Positions 1-9,555 are shown, numbered from the stretch's first letter. The stretch is 50,860 nt of DNA from Streptomyces sp. WAC06614 (GCF_003949795.1 NZ_RPRY01000012.1:1-50860); one strand, 5' to 3'. Program-made: numbers and translations. Notes: a model not told the origin generated them from the letters alone.

Positions 1-106
1 TCGCGTGTCCATGAGCGCGTAGACGATTCCGCCCGAGGTGAGGACGGTGGCCGCCGCCACCGTCCTCACCTCGGGCGGAATCGTCTACGCGCTCATGGAC
101 ACGCGA
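1..106. repeat. Perfect inverted repeat at the contig edge
   Basis: Bases 1-51 are the exact reverse complement of bases 56-106, with a 4-base loop (CGCC) at 52-55. The right arm continues in frame into the following secreted-protein gene, so it is probably genuine sequence and the left arm a fold-back copy. A perfect 51-base arm starting at base 1 and lying inside coding sequence is characteristic of a chimeric read or contig-end artefact. Streptomyces telomeres have several short imperfect palindromes instead. Confidence 0.9.
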
Positions 107-625
107 GGCGTCGACCGGGCCGCAGGCGGGCCGACGACGACCCTCCCCACGTCGACGACGACCACCGACCCGCTCTCCCCGGGCAACCTGTCCTCCCTCG
201 GCCCCGGCGAGGCAGCGTCCCGCACCCCGTCGAAGGACGAGAACCACGGCGCCGTCCCCGGCACGACGCCCCCCACCGCGTCCGACAAACCGTCCGGCCC
301 CCCGGCCGCCTCTCCCAAGCCGGCACCCGGCTCCACGGTGAAGGAGCCCACGCCGGTCTCGACGGCATGCACCGGCTGGGCCCACTCGAACCGCAGCGAC
401 GGCTACGGCAAGACGTCCCAGGGCACCCACCTCTACACCGGACCGTACGCGGAGTGCTCCTACGTGACCGAGGTCAAGTCGGGCACCAAGATCTACTACC
501 ACTGCTACGTGACCAACGCCCATGCCAACAAGTGGATCTACGCCCGGATCGCCGGCACGAACACCGAAGGCTGGGTGTTCGGCGACAAGTCGACCCTCGA
601 CGGCGGCACCCTCGCCCGCTGCTGA
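38..625 (+). CDS. Secreted SH3-like domain protein, 5' end lost
   Basis: The gene appears to encode an exported protein. A hydrophobic segment (VLTSGGIVYAL) is followed by about 85 residues rich in Thr, Pro, Ser and Gly, and then a compact C-terminal domain of about 85 residues. That domain has four cysteines (in TACTG, AECSY, YHCYV and LARC) and the TGPYAECSY and EGWVFGDKS motifs typical of bacterial SH3-like cell-wall-associated domains. The frame can be read from GTG at 38, but bases 38-55 lie in the left arm or loop of the terminal inverted repeat. The true start and the first half of the signal segment are therefore probably missing. The SH3-like assignment is from overall pattern, and the ligand is unknown. 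Confidence 0.6.
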   Translation: MRTVAAATVLTSGGIVYALMDTRGVDRAAGGPTTTLPTSTTTTDPLSPGNLSSLGPGEAASRTPSKDENHGAVPGTTPPTASDKPSGPPAASPKPAPGSTVKEPTPVSTACTGWAHSNRSDGYGKTSQGTHLYTGPYAECSYVTEVKSGTKIYYHCYVTNAHANKWIYARIAGTNTEGWVFGDKSTLDGGTLARC

Positions 626-743
626 CCCGCTGGGCCCGGTTCGGCCGGGCCGGGCGCTCCGCCGGCGCGTGCCGCGTACGACCGGGCAGGTCCGGGCCAT
701 GGCCCGTTACGCCTGCTGCCCCGGGCCCGGCGCCCGTGTCAGC

Positions 744-1778
744 ATGGCCGCCATGACGCATGCAGGGCACACGCCGGCCGGCGCACCCGCACCCGCATCC
801 GACCCTGGGCCCGGCCGGACACCGCACACCGCCGCCCCGCTCGGCCCGCTCACCGTCGGGGTCGAGGAGGAGTTCCTCCTCGTCGACCCCGTCACCCGTG
901 AGCTGCGTGCCGAGGCCGAGAAGGTCGTCGCCGAAGCCGCCCCGGACCTCGGTGACCGTGTCGGGCCGGAGCTCACGCGGTACCAGGTCGAGACCCGTAC
1001 CGACCCCCACACCCGACTCGCCGACCTCGCCGACCAGATCCGCAGCACCCGGCACGCCCTGGCGCAGGCCGCCGCGCGCCAGGGGCTGCGCATCGTCTCC
1101 TCCGGTACCCCCGTCCTCGTCGCCCTGTCGGCCAACTCGCCGTACTGGGCGGGGCGGGACACCGGGTACGCGAGCTGGCGCACCACCACCTGGGGGCGTT
1201 GGCCGGTCTCGGGCCCGCCGCCGTACTTCGAGTCCTCCTCCCACTTCGAGGACCTCGTCGCCGGCTTCCTGGCCACCGGCACCGTCCTGGACCGCGGCGG
1301 CCTCTACTGGGACATCCGGCCGTCCCACCACCTGCCCACCCTGGAGTTCCGGGCCGCCGATGCGACGGCCACGCCGGACGACACCGTCCTGCTGGCCGGC
1401 ATCGTCAGAGCCCTGACCGCGACCGCCCTGACTGCCGTCCGGGCCGGGGAACGGCCTCCGCGGCCGTCTCCCGAACTCCTGAGGGCCGCCTGCTGGCACG
1501 CGGCCCGCGACGGCATCACCGGCCTCGCCGTCGACCCTGACACCGGCCGCCTCACCCCCGCCGCCGCCCAGGTCGACCGGCTGCTCGCCCGGCTACGACC
1601 CGCCCTGCACGACCACGGCGACTCCGCCCTCGTCCACACCCTCTGGTCCCGCCTCCGCACCGAGGGCAGCCGCGCCGAGGCCCAGCGCGCGGCCCATCAC
1701 CGCCGGGGCCACCTCACCGATGTCGTCGACCACCTGATCGCCACCACCGCGCCCCGCCCCTCGGACCCGCGACCCTGA
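744..1778 (+). CDS. Carboxylate-amine ligase (YbdK/GCS2 family), internally deleted
   Basis: The family carries out weak glutamate-cysteine ligase or related ATP-dependent carboxylate-amine ligation. Recognisable blocks are GVEEEFLLVD near the N-terminus, TRYQVETRTDPHTRLADLADQIR, ALSANSPYWAGRDTGYASWR, WGRWPVSGPPPYF and LEFRAADA. Between SSGTPV and LVALSANSPYW about 60 residues normally present in actinobacterial members are absent. The missing stretch normally includes the CGxHVHV motif of the active site. The frame is kept across the junction at about 1107-1120. The start is ATG 744, with ATG 753 as an in-frame alternative; both give about 341-344 residues, short for a family of about 370-400. 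The product is probably inactive if the deletion is real. Confidence 0.85.
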   Translation: MAAMTHAGHTPAGAPAPASDPGPGRTPHTAAPLGPLTVGVEEEFLLVDPVTRELRAEAEKVVAEAAPDLGDRVGPELTRYQVETRTDPHTRLADLADQIRSTRHALAQAAARQGLRIVSSGTPVLVALSANSPYWAGRDTGYASWRTTTWGRWPVSGPPPYFESSSHFEDLVAGFLATGTVLDRGGLYWDIRPSHHLPTLEFRAADATATPDDTVLLAGIVRALTATALTAVRAGERPPRPSPELLRAACWHAARDGITGLAVDPDTGRLTPAAAQVDRLLARLRPALHDHGDSALVHTLWSRLRTEGSRAEAQRAAHHRRGHLTDVVDHLIATTAPRPSDPRP

Positions 1779-1966
1779 CCGCCTGCCCGTCGCCGGCCGT
1801 CCCGGTGCGGGTCCGAGGACGACCGCGTCGCGCGGATCGGATGCTCCTGAAGATCATCCCGTGAACCGTCGTGGACGTCCGGACCGAGTGACCCCGACGG
1901 AAGGGAGACCGGGACGGGCACGGTCTACGCTGGGACGGACGGCACTCGGGGTCTCGGGGACCAGAG

Positions 1967-3223
1967 GTGACTGCCATGCCCATCCTCCGTTCCGCCCGTC
2001 CGGCCCGTCGGCCCGGCGTGGTGTCCGCCGGCGCCGCCGCCCTGCTGCTCCTGCTCGCAGGCGGCGCCGTGGGCGCCCCCGCGCCACCCGACGGGACGGT
2101 CACCTCCAGCGCCACGGCCGGCTCCGTACGGTCGCAGCTCGACCCCGGCACCGTACGGCAGCTCGACGCCGCCATCCAGGCGGTGATGCGGAGAACGGGC
2201 GTCCCCGGGGTGACCGTCGGCCTGTGGCTGCCGGGACGCGGACAGTACGTGAAGTCCTTCGGCGTCGCCGACACCCGGACCCGCACCCCGCTCGAGGTCG
2301 ACATGCGCACGCGGATCGGCAGCGTCACGAAGACCTTCACCGTCACCGGAGTCCTCCAGCTCGTCGACCGCGGCCGGGTCCGCCTCGACGATCCGATCGC
2401 GAAGTACGTCGGCGGGGTCCCCGGCGGTGACCGCATCACCGTGCGCCAGCTCGCCGCCATGCGCAGCGGGCTCTACGACTACACCAACGATCCGAAGCTC
2501 CTCGCCTCGCTGCGCGCCGACCCGCACCGGTCGTACACCCCGCGCCAACTGCTGGAGCGCGCCTTCGCGCACCCGCCGAACTTCCCGCCGGGCACGAGAT
2601 GGCAGTACAGCAACACCAACACGGTGCTGCTCGGCCTGCTGGTGGAGAAGGTGTCGGGACAGTCGCTGTCCGACTACCTGCGGAAGCAGGTGTTCGACCG
2701 GCTGGACCTGTCCTCCACCGCCCTGCCCACCGACGCCGCTTTCCCCTCCCCCCACGCCCACGGCTACACGACCTTCGCCCCCCGCGGCGCCGTCACCGAC
2801 GCCACCGACTGGAACCCGTCCTGGGCCTGGGCCGCCGGGGCGATGACTTCCGACCTGGAGGACCTGCACACCTGGGTCCCGGCCCTGATCGGCGGCTCAC
2901 TGCTGGAACCCGCGACGCAGGCCGCGCGGCTGCGCACCCGGCCGATCGGCCTTCCCGGGGTCTCCTACGGTCTGGGCATCGCCGAGGTCGACGGCTGGCT
3001 CGGGCACAACGGTGAGCTGCCCGGCTACGAAACGGTCGCCGCAGGGCTGCCCGCGAGGGCACGCGACGGCGGCGGGGCCGTCCTCGTCGTCCTGGTCACC
3101 TCCGACATCGACCGCGGTGGCTCGCTGAGCACCCAGGTGGCGAAGGCCGTCACCACCATCGCCACGCCGACCCACGTCTGGGGCCTGCCGTCCCCGGCGC
3201 AGACCGGCGAGGAACAGCACTGA
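1967..3223 (+). CDS. Secreted serine hydrolase, class C beta-lactamase / DD-carboxypeptidase family
   Basis: This is a penicillin-recognising serine hydrolase of the class C beta-lactamase/D-alanyl-D-alanine carboxypeptidase type. The N-terminus has a signal peptide: a basic region (ILRSARPARRPG) followed by a hydrophobic AALLLLLAGGAVG stretch. All three catalytic motifs are present: SVTK at residues 119-122 (nucleophile Ser119), YSN at 214-216, and HNG at 347-349 in place of KTG. The length of 418 residues fits the family. The start is GTG 1967; ATG 1976 would remove three residues. It acts outside the membrane, and a peptidase or esterase role is equally possible. The gene stands alone. Confidence 0.88.
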   Translation: MTAMPILRSARPARRPGVVSAGAAALLLLLAGGAVGAPAPPDGTVTSSATAGSVRSQLDPGTVRQLDAAIQAVMRRTGVPGVTVGLWLPGRGQYVKSFGVADTRTRTPLEVDMRTRIGSVTKTFTVTGVLQLVDRGRVRLDDPIAKYVGGVPGGDRITVRQLAAMRSGLYDYTNDPKLLASLRADPHRSYTPRQLLERAFAHPPNFPPGTRWQYSNTNTVLLGLLVEKVSGQSLSDYLRKQVFDRLDLSSTALPTDAAFPSPHAHGYTTFAPRGAVTDATDWNPSWAWAAGAMTSDLEDLHTWVPALIGGSLLEPATQAARLRTRPIGLPGVSYGLGIAEVDGWLGHNGELPGYETVAAGLPARARDGGGAVLVVLVTSDIDRGGSLSTQVAKAVTTIATPTHVWGLPSPAQTGEEQH

Positions 3224-3293
3224 ACAGCGGGGGCGTTCATCGGTGCCGCGGGCGACCGTGGTGCGATGCTGGGGGAGTGAGGAGGCGCGCGCG

Positions 3294-4016
3294 GTGGCTG
3301 TCATGGACACCTTGGTGCAGTTCGCCCCCTTCTTCGTGCCCGTGATCAGCGGCCTGGTGGGTGGGGCCAGCCTCCTCATCCGGGACCGCCGCGAGGCGCG
3401 CAGCGCCGATCACCACTACCGCCGCCGGCTGGAGAAGGCCCAACTGGAGGTCCAGTTCATCGCCGGCTGGATCCAGGCCAGGGAGCGGATGCCGACCGCC
3501 GGCCCGGCGCCACCGCCGGACCCGGAACCGGGCCGCTGGCTGGACGACTGCTACGCCTCGGTGCGCCGTGCCAGGGCGGAAGCGGAGGAGGACCACCGGG
3601 CACGACCGGTCTCACTGCGGCGCCTGCTGCTCCTGGGCGAACTGAGCGGCCCCGCGAAGAGCGTGCGCGTCGCGTACTGGATCTCCTTCGCCCTGTTCAA
3701 CGCCGCGCTCGCGTGGTGGGTGAAGACGCTCGTCTCCGGCGTCCCGGACTTTCTGCACGAGGAAGGCGTTCCGGAGTCCGAGGAGATCGGCTCCTACCTG
3801 GCAGTGGCGTGCTTCTTCTTCGTGCTGTCCGCCCTGCTGTGGCTGTGGACGGTGCACCTGGGCGCGGCGGAGCCGGCCCAGGTCTACCGCAAGCGCATCG
3901 ACTCGGACGCCTGGGCGGAGCAGGAGCGCAAGAGGCTCGCCGCCGCACGGGCGAAGGAGCAGCACCCGCAGGGCCGGCTCAGGTTTCCTGGACGACGGTG
4001 GCGCCGTGGTCGGTGA
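3294..4016 (+). CDS. Small membrane protein of unknown function
   Basis: A 240-residue protein with three likely membrane segments: VQFAPFFVPVISGLVGGASLLI at the N-terminus, and AYWISFALFNAALAWW and YLAVACFFFVLSALLWLW in the second half. Between the first and second segments is a charged, probably helical, cytoplasmic region with many Arg and Glu residues. The C-terminus is strongly basic (RLRFPGRRWRRGR). GTG 3294 was chosen because GGAGG at 3281-3285 sits 8 bases upstream; ATG 3303 is also possible. Its 3' end overlaps the convergent gene by 38 bases. No family was recognised. Confidence 0.65.
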   Translation: MAVMDTLVQFAPFFVPVISGLVGGASLLIRDRREARSADHHYRRRLEKAQLEVQFIAGWIQARERMPTAGPAPPPDPEPGRWLDDCYASVRRARAEAEEDHRARPVSLRRLLLLGELSGPAKSVRVAYWISFALFNAALAWWVKTLVSGVPDFLHEEGVPESEEIGSYLAVACFFFVLSALLWLWTVHLGAAEPAQVYRKRIDSDAWAEQERKRLAAARAKEQHPQGRLRFPGRRWRRGR

Positions 4017-5190
4017 GGTCCACCTGGGTGCCGTACAGGTGGACGGTGCCCCCGTGGGCGACGACGGTCGCCTGGCCGTGGGCATGGACACGCGCGTTGC
4101 CATGGACGATGACGGTGGAGCCGTGATCGGCCTGGACCTGCGCGTCACCGTCGACGGTGACGGTGGAGCCGGCTCGGGCGTAGACCACGGCGTTGCCCGC
4201 CGCGTGGTGCAGCACGGCTTGGTCGTCGACCACGATGACGCCGCCGGTGGCCGAGTGGACTGCGGATCCCGGGAAGGCGTGGACGCTTCCGCCGTCGACG
4301 GCCCGGACGCAGGCTCCTGCCTGGAGGTCGGCATGTCCACCGGACACGTGGGCGATCGGGGTGGTGCTGGCGGAGATGATGTGTCCGCCGCGGACGGACA
4401 GGAGGTGACTGGTGTCGCGGAGGTGGACGTCCCCGCCGATCACCTCGCCCACGGTGGTGCCGCCCCAGGCCCACAGGCTGCCGTCGTGCACGACGGAACA
4501 GGACGACTGTCCTTCCAGAACGGCATCCCCGTCGTACAAGTGCTCGACGGTTCCGTCCGTGACGTTCGACAGGCTCTTGTTCCGCTTGTTGCTGATGACC
4601 CCGCCGCTCTGGCAGTGCACGGTCCCGGCGATGACGTCGACGACGGTCCCGCCGTGCATGACGGTGCAGTACCCGCCGTTCATCTGCGTCACGGTGGCAC
4701 CGTCCCTGAGGCTGACGTTGCCTCCGTTCATGAGGGTGATGACAGCTCCGTCGAGGGCGTCGACCGCACCGTCGTCCAACACGGCCAGGGGTTCGCGGTC
4801 GAGTCCCCCGTACAGGTGGACCGGTCCGCGAGCGGCGCTGCGGTCGAGGGTCAGGTGCTCCGCCTCACCGCCCCCTCCGGGCGCGAAGCGGAGGACACCG
4901 CGCTCCGCGAGGGACGCCGTCAGTTCGCTCTGGGTGTAGATGGTGCGGTAGGGGAGGTCGGTCCGGCTGCTGAGGCCCTGCAGCTGCCCGGCGGGTGTGC
5001 GCGGCAGCTGAGATGCCGGGAACCCGTGCATGCCCTTCTCGGTCCGCGCCCAGCGGCCCCGGTCCTCGAGCGGCAGCCTCTCCATGACCTGATGAACGAG
5101 ATCAGGAGGGAGCTCGGGCAGGGGGTGCTCTAATCCTGCATGGTCGGTCAAGACGACGTCCTTCGTTCCAAGGCGATTCAGGCCTGCCAT
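3979..5190 (-). CDS. F-box-like protein with beta-helix repeats
   Basis: A 403-residue protein with two parts. Residues of about 22-52 (starting LEHPLPELPPDLVHQVMERL) read like an F-box: a Pro-containing LP start, a helical L-x-x-x-V-x-x-x-LP stretch, then RWARTEKGMH. From about residue 115 to the end there are many short irregular repeats rich in Gly, Val, His and Thr, such as MNGGNVSLRDGATVTQMNGG and VHGNARVHAHGQATVVAHG. These are the pattern of a right-handed beta-helix. No catalytic motif or signal peptide is visible. GGGGAC precedes ATG 5190. The F-box resemblance is by eye, and the function is unknown. Confidence 0.7.
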   Translation of the reverse strand: MAGLNRLGTKDVVLTDHAGLEHPLPELPPDLVHQVMERLPLEDRGRWARTEKGMHGFPASQLPRTPAGQLQGLSSRTDLPYRTIYTQSELTASLAERGVLRFAPGGGGEAEHLTLDRSAARGPVHLYGGLDREPLAVLDDGAVDALDGAVITLMNGGNVSLRDGATVTQMNGGYCTVMHGGTVVDVIAGTVHCQSGGVISNKRNKSLSNVTDGTVEHLYDGDAVLEGQSSCSVVHDGSLWAWGGTTVGEVIGGDVHLRDTSHLLSVRGGHIISASTTPIAHVSGGHADLQAGACVRAVDGGSVHAFPGSAVHSATGGVIVVDDQAVLHHAAGNAVVYARAGSTVTVDGDAQVQADHGSTVIVHGNARVHAHGQATVVAHGGTVHLYGTQVDLTDHGATVVQET

Positions 5191-5326
5191 GTCCCCGGTG
5201 GGAGCGATGAGTTGTCCAGGCAGGGTCCGGTCAGCCTATAGAAGAGTCGATGTGCCCCTGATGCCCTTTCGGGCGGCACATCGTGCAGCAGTGGTGAGGG
5301 GCCCGGGGCTGGTCGCGGCGTCGCGC

Positions 5327-6388
5327 TCAGGAGGATCCCAGGGCGAACACCTCGACCGGCTCGATCCGCCCGCGCAACGCCACCGCGCCGACCGGGATCA
5401 AGCCGTACACGTCGTCAGGCAGAAGTCGTCGCGTCGAGTCGGCCAGCAGAATGCTGTGCCCGAGCTCTTTGGTGAGCTGTTCCAGCCGTGAGGCGGTGTT
5501 GGTGGTGTCGCCCACGGCGGCGTACTCGAGGCGGCGCTCGGATCCCACCGTTCCCGACATCACGGGACCGCTGTTCAGCCCGATGCCCATGCGGAACGGG
5601 CCCCCGACGCCCCGGTCGGACAGCCAGGCGTTGAAGCCCGACAGGGCGGTCATCACCATCGCACGGGCCGCTCTGGCTGCGGATTCTGCGTGGTCGGACT
5701 GCTCCAGCGGTGCTCCGAAGACCGCCATGATGCCGTCGCCCAGGTAAGAGACCAGGGTGCCGCCGTGGTCGAGGATCACGTCGCTCATCGCCCCGAGGTA
5801 TCGGTTCAGTACCTCGATGACCAGATCGGGCGGGCGGGTCTCGGCCCATGAGGTGAATCCTCGGAGGTCACTGAACATCACGGTGACGAACCGTCGCTCG
5901 CCGCCCAGGCGCAGGCCGGCGTCGAGATCGGCCAGCATCTCGTCCACGACCGGCTCGGGAACGAACCGGGCGAACCGGTCGCGGACCCGGCGGTGCTCCA
6001 GGTCCTTCAGCCGCTTGCGGTTCAGGCTGGAATTCAGGCGGGCGCGCAACAGCGTTCTGTTCACCGGCTTCGAGAGATAGTCGTCCGCACCCATCTCGAT
6101 CGCGCGGACCACATTTTCCAGGTCTTCGAGCGCGGACACCATGACCACAGGGAGATCATTCGTGTTCGGATTGTTCCGCACGAAACGCAGGACGTCGAAG
6201 CCGTCCAGATCCGGCATCTCGATATCGAGCAGTACGATGTCGACGGGGACGCTTGCGAGGAGATCGCACGCCTCGCGCCCGGTCGCCGCGGTGACGACCT
6301 CGTTCCCCTCCTGCTCGACGAGCCGGGACAGCAGTATCCGGGTCACCGCGTCATCGTCCGCGACCAGGACGACTGCCTTGCCCGCCAC
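5327..6388 (-). CDS. Response regulator with class III adenylate/guanylate cyclase output
   Basis: Residues 5-120 are a receiver domain: acidic pocket DDD at 11-13, phospho-acceptor Asp55 in LLDIEMPDLDG, and Lys107 in LSKP. A short linker is followed by a class III nucleotide cyclase domain at about 165-350. Metal-binding Asp174 (SDLRGFT) and Asp218 (GDGIMAVFG) are present. So are Asp294 in AVGDTTN, which fits adenine selectivity, and the transition-state pair Asn297 and Arg301. An Arg stands in SERRLEYA where Lys is usual in this subgroup. The product is probably cAMP made on receiver phosphorylation. GTG 6388 has GGGAGG upstream. It is divergent from the DUF1059 and kinase genes. Confidence 0.92.
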   Translation of the reverse strand: MAGKAVVLVADDDAVTRILLSRLVEQEGNEVVTAATGREACDLLASVPVDIVLLDIEMPDLDGFDVLRFVRNNPNTNDLPVVMVSALEDLENVVRAIEMGADDYLSKPVNRTLLRARLNSSLNRKRLKDLEHRRVRDRFARFVPEPVVDEMLADLDAGLRLGGERRFVTVMFSDLRGFTSWAETRPPDLVIEVLNRYLGAMSDVILDHGGTLVSYLGDGIMAVFGAPLEQSDHAESAARAARAMVMTALSGFNAWLSDRGVGGPFRMGIGLNSGPVMSGTVGSERRLEYAAVGDTTNTASRLEQLTKELGHSILLADSTRRLLPDDVYGLIPVGAVALRGRIEPVEVFALGSS

Positions 6389-6547
6389 GAGGTACCTCCC
6401 TCTGCTGCCCGAAGACGGATACTACGGGCCGCCGGCGTCCAGGGCGGTAGCACATGCCGTCGTCGCACGAGGACCGGTATAATTATTGGCCCTTACGGCC
6501 ACAATTCCAGGCCGGCTCCGTCCATCGGTGAGAAAGGGGAGGTCGAA
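6389..6547. promoter_or_regulatory. Divergent promoter region with TATAAT box and inverted repeat
   Basis: This 159-base region separates the cyclase gene (minus strand) from the DUF1059 gene (plus strand). It contains a consensus TATAAT at 6478-6483, rare in this GC-rich context, with no convincing -35 box. TGGCC-N5-GGCCA at 6487-6501, flanked by AATT on both sides, forms a short inverted repeat just downstream of the box. A regulator binding here could control both directions. This is inferred from position and sequence only. Confidence 0.5.
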
Positions 6548-6742
6548 ATGCCGACCCAACTCAAGCTCGAATGCCCCAAGGTGATCCCGATGTCCGGCTG
6601 CACGCACGTCATGATCGCGGACAGCGAGGAGAAACTCATGGAGCAGGTCGCCGAGCATGCGGGGGTGCACGGCCTGACGCCGACCCCCGACCTGGTCGAA
6701 ACCGTCCGGAAGCACATCGAGTACGTCCAGGTCGACGCCTGA
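6548..6742 (+). CDS. DUF1059 family small protein
   Basis: A 64-residue protein beginning MPTQLKLECPKVIPMSGC. The N-terminal cysteines (C9 and C18) and the ADSEEKLMEQVAEHAGVHG block match the DUF1059 family of small, probably cytosolic proteins of unknown function. ATG 6548 is preceded by AGGGGAGG with good spacing. The gene lies 82 bases upstream of the hybrid kinase in the same direction and may share its transcript. Its link to the phosphorelay is by position only. Confidence 0.8.
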   Translation: MPTQLKLECPKVIPMSGCTHVMIADSEEKLMEQVAEHAGVHGLTPTPDLVETVRKHIEYVQVDA

Positions 6743-6824
6743 ACGTGAGGCTGAACCGCTGGCGACGATGTCCACGTGACGGGGCGAGAACTCCGCTCAC
6801 GCATGATCAGGACAGGGTGCCGTT

Positions 6825-9530
6825 GTGGACAAGCACCGAGGTACGGGGGGCCGCACGGGACCCGGAGCTGCCGCCGCGGGGCCCTGGGACGACCACGAGC
6901 CGGAGCTGACGCTCAGCGAGGCGCTGGAGCAGCAGGCCTCGACGGGCGAGATCCTCAAGGTGATCAGCAGATCGGGTGCCAGCCTCCCCGAGATCCTCAA
7001 GACCGTGGTGAACAGCGCCATCCAGCTCTGTCGCGCCGATCAGGGGTTCATCGCCAGGTTCGACCTGTATCCACCGGAGCCGGGGCGGGGAAGCCTTGTC
7101 GGGCGGGTCGCTCTCGAGCATCGGACCATCCATATCCCTGACGCCCTGGAAGACCCTGATTTCGACCATGAGGCGGCACGGCTGTCCGGGTTCCGTTCCT
7201 TGCTCGCGGTTCCCATCTTCCGTGCAGGGTCCCCCTTCGGCGCCCTGCAGCTGTGGCGGCACGAGCCTCGCCCGTTCACCGACCACCAGATCCACCTCCT
7301 GGAAACGTTCGCCGATCAGGCGATGATCGCGATAGAGAATTCGCGCCTCTTCGAAGAACTGCGGTCACGCAATCAACAGGTCGAAGAGGAAAAAGAGCGG
7401 ATCGAAAGTCTGCTTCGTACGGCGGAGCTTCTTCGTGAAATCACGGCCGCCGCCAATCAGGCGAGCTCCGTCGAGGACGTCCTGGCGATCGCCCTCCGCA
7501 GAGTCTGCGAAACCACGGGCTGGACGATCGGGCACGCCTATCTCCTCGCCGCGGACGCATCACCCCCCGTACTGGCCTCGGCGCGGATATGGCACGACGA
7601 AGGGGGCGATGCGACACTCGAGTTCCGTCGCCGAAGCGAGGAGCTCACGTTCCTGCCGGGCGTGGGCGTACCCGGGCGGGTCCTGCTGGAGCGGCGGCCG
7701 ATCTGGGTCCCCGACATCGAGGCGGGCCCGGACCACCTCCGCCGGGATCCGGACCGGAGCCTGGGACTGCGCACAGCGACGTGGCTACCCATCCAGACCC
7801 ATGGCGAAGCGATCGGCGTGCTGGAATTCCTTTCCCGCGACACGGAACAGCCCGCAGACGAAATACTGCACATGATCGCGGACATCGGTACTCAGATCGG
7901 ATGGGTCGCCGAGCGGGTGCGCGCAGGCAGGGGGTTGGAGCGGGCCAGGGATCTCGCGGAGTCGGCCAGCCAGGCGAAGAGCGCGTTCCTGGCCTCCATG
8001 AGCCACGAAATTCGTACACCGATGAATGCCGTCATCGGCATGACCGAACTACTGCTCGACACGGATCTCACCGATGATCAACGCACGTTCGCGCAGACCA
8101 TTGCCAAGAGCGGTGACAGTCTGCTGGTCATCATCGAGGACATCCTGGACTTTTCGAAGATCGAGGCCGGGAAGCTCGAACTTGAACAAAGGGAGTTCGA
8201 TCTGCGCGAATGCCTGGAGTCCGCCTGCGAGACGTTGGCGAGAAGGGCGGAAGAAAAAGGCCTCGAGCTCGCCTGCGTGATCGATCCGGGCACCCCTGAA
8301 GCCATAGTGGGCGACGAGGTCCGCCTCCGTCAGATCATCATCAACCTGCTGGGAAACGCGCTGAAATTCACCGATGCCGGCGAGGTGGTCCTGACTGCCG
8401 CACCGAGTGACGGATGCCTCCATTTCACCGTGCGCGACACCGGTATCGGCATACCTCCGGATCGGATGGACAAGCTGTTCCGATCCTTCAGCCAGGTCGA
8501 CCAGTCGACGACTCGCCGTTACGGTGGCACGGGCCTGGGGCTGGCCATCAGCAACCGGCTCGCGGGTCTCATGGGGGGTCGCATGTGGGCCGAGAGCGTA
8601 GAGGGCGTCGGCTCCACCTTTCACTGCACGATTCGCGCCGAGGCCGTGACGAGCCGGACGGTCCGTGTACCGGCAGGGGTGAATGACGGGCTACGAGGAA
8701 AACGCCTCCTCGCCGTCGACGACAATGCCACGAACCGTATGATCCTCACGCGCCAGGCCGAATCCTGGGGGATGATCGTCCGTACCACGGGTTCCCCGGC
8801 GGAGGCGCTGAAGTGGATAGCGGGCGCAGACCCCTTCGACATCGGCATACTCGACTTCCAGATGCCGAAGATGGACGGCGTCGAGCTGGCCCTGCACATC
8901 AGACGACACCGGGACGAGGGCAGTCTTCCGTTGGTGCTGCTGACCTCTGTCAGCGGAGCGAAGGAGGCGGATGCTCAGCATTTCGTATCCTGCCTCAGCA
9001 AGCCGATCAGGGCTTCGCAGCTCTACAACACCCTCCTGGCTGCGCTGATTCGACGCGATGCAGAAACCGCACCGTCCTCCCTCTCCTCCTCCGCTGCTGA
9101 GGAGCCCGAGAAACCCACGGACGATCTCCACGTCCTCCTGGCGGAGGACAACATGGTCAACCAACAGCTCGCCTTGCGCATGCTGGAAAAGATCGGGTAT
9201 GCGGCGGACGTTGCGGACAACGGGCTGAAGGTACTGGAGTGCATGCAGCGCCACCGGTACGACGTCGTGTTCATGGATGTGCACATGCCGGAGATGGACG
9301 GCCTGGAAGCCTCGCGCCGAATCCATCGAGAGTACGGCGGTGACCGGCCCTACATCATTGCCATGACGGCGAATGCCATGAAAGGGGACCGGGAACTCTG
9401 CATCGCCGCCGGGATGGACGACTACCTGAGCAAGCCTGTTCGGTTGAACGACCTTCGCAGTGCCTTGGGACGCTATCGAGAACGCGGTCTCCCTCCCGGC
9501 GGCGGTACCGCTGACCCGGGATCCGAATGA
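6825..9530 (+). CDS. GAF-GAF hybrid histidine kinase with two receiver domains
   Basis: A 901-residue soluble sensor kinase with no membrane segment. Order: GAF domain at about 40-180, coiled coil at about 182-200, second GAF at about 205-375, HisKA at about 384-450 with phospho-acceptor His394 in [11 protein letters not shown], and HATPase_c with the N-box (NLLGNALKF), DTGIGIPP and GTGLGLAIS. Receiver 1 is at about 622-745 with Asp677 in [11 protein letters not shown]. Receiver 2 is at about 767-890 with Asp818 in [10 protein letters not shown]. No HPt domain is present, and an HPt gene converges on it 25 bases downstream. The GAF domains suggest sensing of a cytosolic small molecule or redox state. 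The start is GTG 6825 with a weak AGGAC upstream. Confidence 0.93.
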   Translation: MDKHRGTGGRTGPGAAAAGPWDDHEPELTLSEALEQQASTGEILKVISRSGASLPEILKTVVNSAIQLCRADQGFIARFDLYPPEPGRGSLVGRVALEHRTIHIPDALEDPDFDHEAARLSGFRSLLAVPIFRAGSPFGALQLWRHEPRPFTDHQIHLLETFADQAMIAIENSRLFEELRSRNQQVEEEKERIESLLRTAELLREITAAANQASSVEDVLAIALRRVCETTGWTIGHAYLLAADASPPVLASARIWHDEGGDATLEFRRRSEELTFLPGVGVPGRVLLERRPIWVPDIEAGPDHLRRDPDRSLGLRTATWLPIQTHGEAIGVLEFLSRDTEQPADEILHMIADIGTQIGWVAERVRAGRGLERARDLAESASQAKSAFLASMSHEIRTPMNAVIGMTELLLDTDLTDDQRTFAQTIAKSGDSLLVIIEDILDFSKIEAGKLELEQREFDLRECLESACETLARRAEEKGLELACVIDPGTPEAIVGDEVRLRQIIINLLGNALKFTDAGEVVLTAAPSDGCLHFTVRDTGIGIPPDRMDKLFRSFSQVDQSTTRRYGGTGLGLAISNRLAGLMGGRMWAESVEGVGSTFHCTIRAEAVTSRTVRVPAGVNDGLRGKRLLAVDDNATNRMILTRQAESWGMIVRTTGSPAEALKWIAGADPFDIGILDFQMPKMDGVELALHIRRHRDEGSLPLVLLTSVSGAKEADAQHFVSCLSKPIRASQLYNTLLAALIRRDAETAPSSLSSSAAEEPEKPTDDLHVLLAEDNMVNQQLALRMLEKIGYAADVADNGLKVLECMQRHRYDVVFMDVHMPEMDGLEASRRIHREYGGDRPYIIAMTANAMKGDRELCIAAGMDDYLSKPVRLNDLRSALGRYRERGLPPGGGTADPGSE

Positions 9531-9555
9531 GCCGGAGCCACGGGCTCGCATCGGG

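Noticed and set aside
1..106. Streptomyces telomere palindrome
   Set aside because: It is one perfect 51-base arm pair within coding sequence. Telomeres have a series of short, conserved, imperfect palindromes.
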